Shown in pieces: positions 57,271-64,000 of a stretch of 64,000 nt of DNA. The notes beneath the pieces are model-generated. The model worked only from the letters and a program-made list of their open reading frames with translations. It ran no database searches and had not been told where the DNA came from. Within the stretch, counting starts at the first letter, position 1, and every line of letters starts with the position of its first letter. A program made the position numbers and the translations under genes. This DNA is from Umezawaea sp036375055 (GTDB taxonomy: Bacteria > Actinomycetota > Actinomycetes > Mycobacteriales > Pseudonocardiaceae): NCBI RefSeq assembly GCF_036375055.1, contig NZ_DASUSQ010000102.1, forward strand, positions 1 through 64,000. The letters run 5' to 3'.

Positions 57271-59274
57271 GTGACGGGGGACGGGGACGTGGGCGTGTCG
57301 GTGAGGGAGTTCGAGGCCGAGCGGGAGCGGTTGCGGTACGCGCGGGAGTGCCTGGCCCGCGACCGCGAGGAGGTGGTGCGGTCGGCGAAGGCGATGGAGG
57401 CCCGCGGCGACGACCCCGACCTGGTCGCGTGGCTGTACCGGCGGGCGTTCCAGCTGGAGGACCGCGACGACGCGCCGCTGTTCTTCGGTCGGATCGACGG
57501 CCCGCTGCCCGAGCCGGTCTACATCGGCAGGCGGCACGTCGGCGACGGGGACAACGAGCCCGCGGTGGTCGACTGGCGCACCGGGATGGCCACCAGGTTC
57601 TACCGGGCCACCGGCGCCGAGCCGATGGAGGTCGTGCGCCGCAGGCGGTTCGGGTTCGCCGACGACGCGATGACCGGGTACGACGACGAGCACCTGACGC
57701 CGGAGTTCGACGACGGCCTGAGCGCGTTCGTGCGGCGGCAGATCGAAATGGCCCACTACGGGCCGATGCGCGACATCGTCGCGACCATCCAGCCCGACCA
57801 GGACCACGTCGTCCGGCGCGACGCCTCGCGCGCGCTGGTCGTGCAGGGCGGGCCGGGGACCGGCAAGACGGCCGTCGGGCTGCACCGCGCCGCGTACCTG
57901 CTCTACGAGCACCAGCGGATCCGCAGGCGCGGGGTGCTGGTGGTCGGGCCGAACGACACGTTCGTGCACCACATCTCCCGCGTGCTGCCCACCCTGGGCG
58001 AGGTCGACTGCCGCCACGTCTCCCTCGCCGGGCTCGTCGGCGCGGACCGGGCCGCCGCGGAGGACCCGGCGGTGGCGGCGCTGAAGGGCGACCGCCGCCT
58101 GGCGACGGTGCTGCACCGGGCCGTGCGGTCCGAGGTGGGCCGACCGACCGAGGACTTCCTCGTCACCGACACCAGCCCCTACATCCGCGTGCACCCGGAG
58201 GAGGTGGAGGTGCTGGCGCGCGACCTCCTCGCGGACCACACGCCCTTCGGGCCCGCCAGGGACCTCATGCGGGACCGCGTGGCCAACCGCGTGCGCCGCA
58301 AGCTGGAGCTGCGGGGCCGGGCCCCGAGCGACACCGCCACCCGCAAGCTCGCCCGGTCCAGGCAGGCCCGTGCCCTGGTCGAGTCGATCTGGCCGGTGCT
58401 CAAACCCGGCGACGTGCTGCTGCGCCTCTACGCCGATCCCCGGCACCTCGCGCGCTGCGCGGACGGGGTGCTCTCCCCGGACGAGCAGCGCGCGCTGGGC
58501 TGGACCACGCCCCCGGCCAGGGCGAGCCGTGCGCGGTGGACCGCCGCGGACCACGTGCTGCTGGACGAGCTGGCCTGGCTGCTCGACGAGCAGCCCCGCA
58601 CGGGCCACATCGTCCTCGACGAGGCGCAGGACCTGTCCGCGATGCAGCTCCGCGCGGTCGGCCGCCGCTGCGCGGGCACCCTGACCCTGCTCGGCGACCT
58701 GGCCCAGCAGACCACCCCCTGGGGTCTGCCCACGTGGGACGACGTGCTCGCCGAACTCGGCCACGCGGGCGACGTCGTCACCCTGGACACCAGCTACCGC
58801 GTGCCCCAGCAGGTCCTCGACATCGCCAACCGGGTGCTGGCCCGCGTCGCGCCGGACCTGCAGGCGACGACCTCGGCGCGGTCGGCCGCCGACGCGGTCA
58901 GCGTGCTCCGGGCCGACGCGGGAGGCGCGGCTCGTGCCATCGCCGACCTGGTGCGGGACCTCCCGGTGGAGAGGGGAGGCGTCGGCGTCATCACCGCCGA
59001 CGCGGACGCCGAGGCGCTGCGCGCGGCGTTGACCGCCGAGGGCGTGGAGCCGGTCCGGCCGCACGAGCTGGACCGGGAGCGCAGGCTGGCGCTGGTGCCC
59101 GCGGGCGCGGCGAAGGGGCTGGAGTTCGACACCGTGGTGCTGGTCGACCCCCACCGCCTGCTCGACGACGGCGAGGTGGGGCAGCGGCTGCTCTACGTCG
59201 CGCTCACCAGAGCCGTCTCGCACCTGGCGATCGTCCACACCGCCGAACTGCCCGAGGTGCTCGGGCTGGCCTGA
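57271..59274 (+). CDS. HelD-like UvrD/Rep superfamily 1 helicase
   Basis: About 667 aa from GTG 57271, which has GGAG 7 nt upstream; GTG 57250 and 57289 are alternatives. The N-terminal arm is a charged coiled coil (SVREFEAERERLRYARECL), then FFGRIDG and YIGRRHV, characteristic of HelD proteins. Motor motifs are Walker A GGPGTGKTAVGLHRAAYLLY (about 193), DEAQDLS, GDLAQQT, TSYRVPQQV, AAKGLEFDTVVLVD and LYVALTRAVSHLAI. HelD binds RNA polymerase and removes it from nucleic acid. Actinobacterial forms have been linked to stalled-polymerase recycling and, in some species, rifamycin tolerance. The motor motifs look intact. It is a single gene. Confidence 0.9.
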   Translation: MTGDGDVGVSVREFEAERERLRYARECLARDREEVVRSAKAMEARGDDPDLVAWLYRRAFQLEDRDDAPLFFGRIDGPLPEPVYIGRRHVGDGDNEPAVVDWRTGMATRFYRATGAEPMEVVRRRRFGFADDAMTGYDDEHLTPEFDDGLSAFVRRQIEMAHYGPMRDIVATIQPDQDHVVRRDASRALVVQGGPGTGKTAVGLHRAAYLLYEHQRIRRRGVLVVGPNDTFVHHISRVLPTLGEVDCRHVSLAGLVGADRAAAEDPAVAALKGDRRLATVLHRAVRSEVGRPTEDFLVTDTSPYIRVHPEEVEVLARDLLADHTPFGPARDLMRDRVANRVRRKLELRGRAPSDTATRKLARSRQARALVESIWPVLKPGDVLLRLYADPRHLARCADGVLSPDEQRALGWTTPPARASRARWTAADHVLLDELAWLLDEQPRTGHIVLDEAQDLSAMQLRAVGRRCAGTLTLLGDLAQQTTPWGLPTWDDVLAELGHAGDVVTLDTSYRVPQQVLDIANRVLARVAPDLQATTSARSAADAVSVLRADAGGAARAIADLVRDLPVERGGVGVITADADAEALRAALTAEGVEPVRPHELDRERRLALVPAGAAKGLEFDTVVLVDPHRLLDDGEVGQRLLYVALTRAVSHLAIVHTAELPEVLGLA

Positions 59275-59459
59275 CCGGTTCGTCCACGGCGGACGCGGGT
59301 ACCCGACCGGACGCCCCGTTCGGCGGCAGCGCTTCGGCGGGTCCTGACAACGTGGGCAGAACGCGGCGGCTTTCGTTGACACCGCCGTTCCCGCTCGAAG
59401 GTGGGGCTCGTCGGGCTGGTGCCCGGCCCGGCTTTCCGTCCGACGAGAGGAGACCAGGC

Positions 59460-59775
59460 ATGCGGTGGAACCTCAGGAGGTTCGGCACGGCCGCGCTCGG
59501 GCTGGTGCTCGCCGCCGGGGCGGCGGTGGCGGCGGGCCCGCCCGCGTCGGCGGAGTCCAACGGGGAGTGCGGGTGATGCCGCTCGGCGACTCGATCACCG
59601 ACGGCTTCAACGTCCCCGGCGGCTACCGGATCGACCTGTGGGAGCGCATGGCGTCGGGCGGGCACACCGTCGACTTCGTCGGGTCGGGGTTCACCGGGCG
59701 GTCGTGGGTGCGGGGCCGGGCACGTGCGTGGACGTGGTGTCGGGCGGTACCGCGAACGGGACGGCGGTGGTGCGC
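59460..59775 (+). pseudogene. Remnant of a secreted SGNH hydrolase with ricin-type lectin tail
   Basis: Three pieces in three frames. The signal peptide (RRFGTAALGLVLAAGAAVAAG, cleavage near PASA) starts at ATG 59460 and stops after 38 codons. The SGNH block I region RVMPLGDSITDGFNVPGGYR and MASGGHTVDFVGSGFTG follow in a second frame. Then GTCVDVVSGGTANGTAV, a typical ricin-B alpha repeat, appears in a third frame at about 59720-59770. The rest of the esterase and lectin domains is deleted. An intact gene of this type is about 1-1.4 kb. It once encoded a secreted acetyl-xylan-esterase-like enzyme (inference). Confidence 0.8.
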
Positions 59776-59819
59776 GGCGCTGGTCGGCCCGGTAGGTCGC
59801 ACTCGGCAGGTCCACAGTG

Positions 59820-59856
59820 GAACGGGCCGCTCCGGACGTCCCGGAGCGGCCCGTTC
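59820..59856. terminator. Strong hairpin terminator
   Basis: A perfect 16-bp stem (59820-59835 with 59841-59856) and 5-nt loop, 8 bp beyond the stop codon of the leftward S1 protease gene. It also closes off the SGNH remnant from the other side. Confidence 0.88.
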
Positions 59857-59864
59857 TCGTGGTG

Positions 59865-61010
59865 CTACGCGGTGAGCAGGGTCAGACCGTAGACCCTGAG
59901 GATCTCGTTGATGGGCTGGAACCAGGTGCGGCCGCCGCTGGAGCAGTTGCCGTACCCGCCCGAGGTCACGCCCTGGGCCTGGTCACCGGTGATGAAGGAA
60001 CCACCCGAGTCGCCGCCCTCGGCGCACACGCTGGTGCCGACCATCTCGTAGACGGCGCCCTGCGCGTAGTTGACCGTCTCGTTGCGACCCTGGATCACGC
60101 CGCAGTGCCAGTGCGTGGTCGAACCCGAACGGCACACGGACGTGCCGGGGGGCGCCTCCCACGAGCCGCGCACGAGCGCGTCGCTGACCTGGCCCCACCC
60201 GAGGACGACGGGCGCGTTCCACCAGCCGCCGCCGGTGCGGACCCACGCGTAGTCGTTGCCGGGGAAGGAGGAGCCGCCGAAGTTGCCCTGGAACGAGCGG
60301 TCCCAGCCGTACACGGCCGCGCCGCCACCTCCGCAGTGGCCCGCGGTGACGTAGCCGCCGTGCACGGAGAAGCCGATGGAGCACCGCACGTTGCCGGTGT
60401 AGTACGGGTCGCCGCCGACGGTGCCCGCCGCGAACGTCGTCGGCGCCTGGACGCCGTCGGTGTTCACGATGACCGGGCCGGACTGCTTGACCGTGTCGAG
60501 GAAGGCCTCGACCTCGGCGGTGCGGGCGCCGGGCTGGACGTCCACGACGACGCCGCCCTGGCGGGCGTCGACCCGCCAGCCGCTGACACCAGCGGGCACG
60601 GCCTTGGCCTTGGACAGGCCGTCGATGCCGCTCTTGACGGAGGCGAGCTTGGCCGCGCTGTGCGTCGCGGTCGTGGTCTCGGCCCCGGTGGCCCGCACGG
60701 CGCGGGCCTTGCCCTGGTCGGTCAGGGCGACGACGAGCTTGCCCTTCGCGGCGTCGAACCAGCTGCCGCCGTAGGCGTCACCGGCCGCCGCGGTCGCGGT
60801 GTCCGCGATCCTGGTGGCCGTGGCCTCCTGGCGGATTCTCGTCTTGGCCTGCTGCTCGTCGAGGCCGAGGTCCTGGCGCATGGCCTGGATCAGCCCCGGC
60901 GACAGCTCGGGTTCGGCGGGGGCGGCGGACGAGGTGGGCGTGAGGCCGAGGGCCATTCCCACCACCAGCAGGCCGGTCATGCCGAGCCTGGTCATCCTGC
61001 TACATCGCAT
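59865..61010 (-). CDS. Secreted S1-family (streptogrisin-like) serine protease with propeptide
   Basis: A 381-aa zymogen starting at ATG with GAAGGAGAACC upstream. The signal peptide (TRLGMTGLLVVGMALGLTP, cleavage near SSAAPAEP) is followed by an alpha-lytic-protease-type propeptide (about 35-185). The mature chymotrypsin-fold domain begins near AGTVGGDPYYTG. The triad is His in VTAGHCGGGG (about 225), Asp in GNDYAWVR (about 250) and Ser in AEGGDSGGSF (about 332), with Cys pairs around each. There is no C-terminal binding module. It is a single gene whose promoter carries a LacI-type operator like that of the GH76 mannanase, linking protease and mannanase expression. Confidence 0.93.
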   Translation of the reverse strand: MRCSRMTRLGMTGLLVVGMALGLTPTSSAAPAEPELSPGLIQAMRQDLGLDEQQAKTRIRQEATATRIADTATAAAGDAYGGSWFDAAKGKLVVALTDQGKARAVRATGAETTTATHSAAKLASVKSGIDGLSKAKAVPAGVSGWRVDARQGGVVVDVQPGARTAEVEAFLDTVKQSGPVIVNTDGVQAPTTFAAGTVGGDPYYTGNVRCSIGFSVHGGYVTAGHCGGGGAAVYGWDRSFQGNFGGSSFPGNDYAWVRTGGGWWNAPVVLGWGQVSDALVRGSWEAPPGTSVCRSGSTTHWHCGVIQGRNETVNYAQGAVYEMVGTSVCAEGGDSGGSFITGDQAQGVTSGGYGNCSSGGRTWFQPINEILRVYGLTLLTA

Positions 61011-61121
61011 GGTTCTCCTTCGGTGCAGCGCAGGGACCCGCGGCGGCGAAGGAGGGTTCGCGCCACGGGGGCGAGCACGGCTCCGCTGCCAGGGCGGGTG
61101 GCGACGGCGCCGATCGGGAAG

Positions 61122-61179
61122 TGAGAGCGCTCCCACTTACCTGTGCGCCACTGTCGCAACGCCGGGGCGCTCCCGTCAA
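61122..61179 (-). promoter_or_regulatory. S1 protease promoter with CebR-like LacI operator
   Basis: On the minus strand, TTGACG (61174-61179) and GACAGT (61150-61155), 18 bp apart, form a promoter. TGAGAGCGCTCCCA (61122-61135) lies just downstream of the start point. The -35 and spacing match those of the GH76 promoter at 23733-23762, and the operator differs by one base. Confidence 0.68.
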
Positions 61180-61341
61180 TCCCCGTGAACCGAAGTCTGT
61201 GGTCGCCGCCCGAACGGGCAGTGGTCCGGACCAGTTCGCCGGATGACCGGGCGGTAACCGGGCGTGGGGTTGGGCCAAACGGTCAGTCCGGTTGCTACCA
61301 AGGCCCCACAAGGTCGAACAAGATCCCCCGTGACGGCTGTT

Positions 61342-61379
61342 TACAACGTTGTATCGAGGCGGCTATAAACATCCCGGTG
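61342..61379 (+). promoter_or_regulatory. Glycoside hydrolase promoter with LacI-like palindrome
   Basis: TACAACGTTGTA (61342-61353) is a perfect 12-bp palindrome with the central CG typical of LacI-family operators. It overlaps a possible -35 (TTGTAT, 61349-61354), and TATAAA (61374-61379) is a strong -10 with a 19-bp spacer. A 60-nt leader ends at the GTG. Confidence 0.6.
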
Positions 61380-61440
61380 GCAGCGCGGCGTTGCGTTCCC
61401 AGGGCGTTGCGGCGGAGTTTCGACGACCTTGGGGGTTCCC

Positions 61441-64000
61441 GTGCCCGATCGACGAGTCAGGCTCGGCGCGCTCGGTGTCGCGCTGGTGTTCGCGGCCTCC
61501 ACCGTGGTGGCCGTGACCGCAGCGTCCGCAGCGCCCGCCGTGACCGCAGCGCCCGCAGCGCCCGCCGTGACCGCCGCACCGTCGGCCGCCGCGCCGATGT
61601 ACCCGGAGGTCGGTCGGGGCACGAGCGTGCTCGACCACCGCGCGAAGCTGGCCGGGTTCGTGGAGCCGGAGTGGTACGAGGCCAACGTCCCGTTCGTCGA
61701 CCTGCCGGACCGGTCCATCGAGGACACGTACTACTACCGCTGGCGCACCTACAAGGAGGCGCTGAAGTACACCGGTCCCCGTGACGGGTGGATCGTCTCG
61801 GAGTTCCTCGGCCCGGTCGGCTACTCCGCGCCCGGCGGCGGGATCGTGGCCGCCGCGGGCCACCACGTCTACGAGGGCCGGTGGCTGCGCGACACCCGCT
61901 ACCTCGACGACTACCTCGACTACTGGCTCACCGGCAGCGGCGCGGGACCGAAGCCCGCCACCGACTTCCTCAACGAGAACACCACCGACTGGGCCCACCA
62001 GTACTCGTTCTGGGCCGCCGACGCGGTGCTCGCGCGGGCGTCGGTGGACGGCCGGTTCGGCTTCGCCGTGGACCGCCTGCCGCAGCTGGAGAAGCAGTGG
62101 GCAGCCTGGTCCGGGCAGTTCGACCGCGACCTCGGCCTGTACTGGCAGGTGCCCGTGTGGGACGCGATGGAGTACACCGCCGGCTCCTACCAGAGCGACG
62201 ACCCCTACCACGGCGGTGCGGGCTTCCGGCCGACGCTCAACGCCTACCAGTACGGCGACGCGAAGGCCATCGCGAGCCTGCTGCGCCTGCGCGGCGACAA
62301 GCGGGGCGCGGAGAGGTACGAGCGCGACGCGAAGGCGCTCCAGACCGCCGTGGAGCAGCGGCTGTGGGACGCCGAGGGCGGGTTCTACAAGCACGTGGCC
62401 CGCGACGACAACCCCGGCCGCACGAAGCTCGCCGACCGCGAGCAGATCGGCTTCATCCCCTGGTACTTCCACATGGCGCCCGCCGCGAACTCCGAGGCGT
62501 GGAGCCGGCTCACCGACCCCGCGGGCTTCGCCGCGCCGTTCGGGCCGACGACCGTGGAGCGCCGCAGCCCGTGGTACATGCACGACGCGCTCAAGGGTTG
62601 CTGCCGCTGGTCGGGCCCGAGCTGGCCGTACGCCACGAGCCAGACGCTGACCGCGATGGCCAACCTGCTCGCGGACTACCCGGCGCAGTCCGCCGTGGAC
62701 CGGCAGGACTACTACGACGTGCTGCGCGGCTACGCGGCCACCCAGCGCAAGAACGGCGTCCCGTACGTGGCGGAGGCGCACCACCCCGACGAGGACCGCT
62801 GGATCTACGACGGCCGTGGGCACAGCGAGGACTACAACCACTCGACGTTCAACGACCTGGTGCTCTCCGGCCTGCTGGGCATCCGGCCGCGGCAGGGTGA
62901 CGGGGTCCGCCTGTCGCCGCTGGTGCCCGACGACTGGGACCACTTCGCGGTGGAGAACGTGCCCTACCACGGGCGGAACCTGTCGGTGGTGTGGGACCGC
63001 GACGGCACGACCTACGGCCAGGGCTCGGGTCTGCGCGTGTGGGTCGACGGCACGCTCGTGCACCGCCAGTCCGACCTGCGCGCCGTCGACGTGGAGTTCG
63101 CGCGGGGCGGCGGTCCCGCCGCGGTGCCGCTGGTCGACGACCTCGCCAACGCCGCCACCGCGACGGCCTCCTACTCGTGGTCCGCCGACAGCCCGACCGA
63201 GGCGGTCGACGGCCAGGACTTCCACCTCGACGTGCCCACGACCCGCTGGACCACCTACGGCAGCCCCCACCGCGAGGACTGGCTCGTCGTCGACCTCGGC
63301 GCGCCGACGCGCGTGTCGGACGTGCGGCTGTCGTTCTACGACGACGGCGGCGGGGTCCGCACACCGGACGCCTACGCGCTGGAGCACCGCGCGCCCGACG
63401 GGTCGTGGACCGCCGTGCCGGGGCAGAGCCGGACCCCGGCGACGCCGGAGCGCGGTCGCGTCAACCGGGTGGTCGTCGAGCCCGCGGTGCTCACCAGCGC
63501 GCTGCGCGTCCGCCCGACCAGGAACGACGGCGGCGCGGTGGGCATCACCGCCCTCCAGTCGTGGCGGGCCGAGGACAGCCGGGTGAGCGTCGACCTGCGC
63601 GCCGACGACGGGCTCCTGCACGTCCGCTCCGGTGGCACCACCGAGGTCGGGGCGGTGGTGCGGACCACGACACCGCTCACCGTGCGGCCGGAGCTCCAGG
63701 TGCCCCCCGGCTGGACGGCGACGTCCACCGGACCCCGCTTCGTCACGCCCGGTCGCCCGGCGGAGCTGCGCTGGACCGTGACCGCGCCCCCGTCGCTGAC
63801 GCCCGGCACCCGCGCCCCGGTGCGGCTCCTGGTGTCCACCGCGGGCGGGCGGACGACCGGCGACCTCGTCACGGCCGAGGCGGTCTTCGACCCGGCCGAC
63901 TTCGCGAACGTCGTGTGGGACGACGGGTTCGACACCGCCAGGGCCTACGGCGTCGGGGCCCGCTTCGGCGAGCCCGCGCCGACCGTGGGCGTCTCCGCCG
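61441..64000 (+). CDS. Large secreted (alpha/alpha)6 glycoside hydrolase, 3'-truncated
   Basis: The frame is open from GTG 61441 to the window end (at least 853 codons). The start has GGGGG upstream. The signal peptide is RRVRLGALGVALVFAASTVV, followed by an Ala/Pro/Thr repeat (VTAAPAAPAVTAAP type). The catalytic part (about 50-520) has WRTYKEALKYTGPRDGWIVS, LNENTTDWAHQYSFWAADAV, WDAMEYTAGSY, FIPWYFHMAP, KGCCRWSGPSWPYATSQTLT and EDYNHSTFNDLVLSGLLG, the style of GH63/MGH1-like toroidal enzymes. A discoidin-like region (about 575-700) and a NEW3/NPCBM-type beta domain (about 735-815) follow, and another module begins at the edge. The exact substrate is unknown. It is divergent from the S1 protease gene. 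Confidence 0.85.
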   Translation, partial: MPDRRVRLGALGVALVFAASTVVAVTAASAAPAVTAAPAAPAVTAAPSAAAPMYPEVGRGTSVLDHRAKLAGFVEPEWYEANVPFVDLPDRSIEDTYYYRWRTYKEALKYTGPRDGWIVSEFLGPVGYSAPGGGIVAAAGHHVYEGRWLRDTRYLDDYLDYWLTGSGAGPKPATDFLNENTTDWAHQYSFWAADAVLARASVDGRFGFAVDRLPQLEKQWAAWSGQFDRDLGLYWQVPVWDAMEYTAGSYQSDDPYHGGAGFRPTLNAYQYGDAKAIASLLRLRGDKRGAERYERDAKALQTAVEQRLWDAEGGFYKHVARDDNPGRTKLADREQIGFIPWYFHMAPAANSEAWSRLTDPAGFAAPFGPTTVERRSPWYMHDALKGCCRWSGPSWPYATSQTLTAMANLLADYPAQSAVDRQDYYDVLRGYAATQRKNGVPYVAEAHHPDEDRWIYDGRGHSEDYNHSTFNDLVLSGLLGIRPRQGDGVRLSPLVPDDWDHFAVENVPYHGRNLSVVWDRDGTTYGQGSGLRVWVDGTLVHRQSDLRAVDVEFARGGGPAAVPLVDDLANAATATASYSWSADSPTEAVDGQDFHLDVPTTRWTTYGSPHREDWLVVDLGAPTRVSDVRLSFYDDGGGVRTPDAYALEHRAPDGSWTAVPGQSRTPATPERGRVNRVVVEPAVLTSALRVRPTRNDGGAVGITALQSWRAEDSRVSVDLRADDGLLHVRSGGTTEVGAVVRTTTPLTVRPELQVPPGWTATSTGPRFVTPGRPAELRWTVTAPPSLTPGTRAPVRLLVSTAGGRTTGDLVTAEAVFDPADFANVVWDDGFDTARAYGVGARFGEPAPTVGVSA

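Larger units (their letters stand above)
61011..61440. other. 430-bp divergent control region, no gene seen
   Basis: Separates the leftward protease gene from the rightward glycoside hydrolase gene. It contains the two operator-promoter sites described separately. I see no RNA gene and no open frame with codon structure. Confidence 0.55.

Noticed and set aside
1..64000. Insertion sequences, prophage, tRNA/rRNA genes, attachment sites or a replication origin
   Set aside because: No transposase, integrase or phage proteins, no tRNA-like cloverleaf ends and no DnaA-box cluster were recognised. Small or unusual ncRNAs cannot be excluded by eye.

Overview
The window is very GC-rich DNA with near-saturated G/C in third codon positions, many GTG starts, GTGA/ATGA stop-start overlaps and a dense mix of one- and two-component regulators and secreted hydrolases. 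This points to a filamentous actinomycete chromosome, probably of the Pseudonocardiaceae type (Saccharothrix/Actinosynnema/Lentzea-like). That assignment is inferred from style and gene content. Both edges cut a gene: a histidine kinase at the left and a secreted glycoside hydrolase at the right.

Layout. 1-8740: stress-type signalling, with a hybrid kinase built on a HAMP array, an ANTAR-GAF-PAS-PP2C phosphatase, a DUF1905 protein, an RsbW-like ATPase and a Ser/Thr kinase carrying an external ricin-type lectin. 8941-16871: a DoxX membrane protein, a GH128-type glucanase, an AraC regulator, an Lnt-like N-acyltransferase, a broken DJ-1/PfpI gene beside a small membrane protein, a NarL-type two-component system, and a PadR-DUF1048-DUF1048 operon whose first DUF1048 gene is frameshifted. 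16927-23672: an esterase/metallo-hydrolase operon divergent from a LuxR-family LAL regulator with a defective Walker A, then a DUF6968 protein and a GH76 mannanase. 24182-33117: a DUF5937/ArsR-like regulator, a 1,095-aa helical-repeat protein of unknown role, and a 1,455-aa modular GH87-type glucanase.

33448-50909 is a run of small regulator/enzyme cassettes: TetR with a TetX-like monooxygenase; ArsR-SRPBCC-DHFR-like; AraC with an aldo/keto reductase; TetR-MFS with an old yellow enzyme; MFS-TetR; TetR with a quinone oxidoreductase; an esterase; and a spermidine-synthase-like protein. Most have a clear palindromic operator, and several appear to start leaderlessly, 6-7 nt after a -10 box. 50951-64000 holds an unrecognised two-gene operon, a flavin monooxygenase behind a decayed GAF activator gene, an alpha/beta hydrolase, a TIGR03086 protein, an XRE regulator, a tautomerase, a HelD-like helicase, a decayed SGNH-lectin gene, a secreted S1 protease and a large secreted glycoside hydrolase.

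The strongest theme is the secreted set: GH128 (beta-1,3-glucan), GH76 (alpha-1,6-mannan), GH87 (alpha-1,3-glucan), an S1 protease and a further GH. The first three target polymers of fungal walls. At least two of these genes (GH76 and protease) share a CebR-like LacI operator and the same promoter architecture. A second theme is decay: four genes are frameshifted, three of them also with internal deletions. No rRNA, tRNA, CRISPR array, insertion sequence or replication origin was seen.
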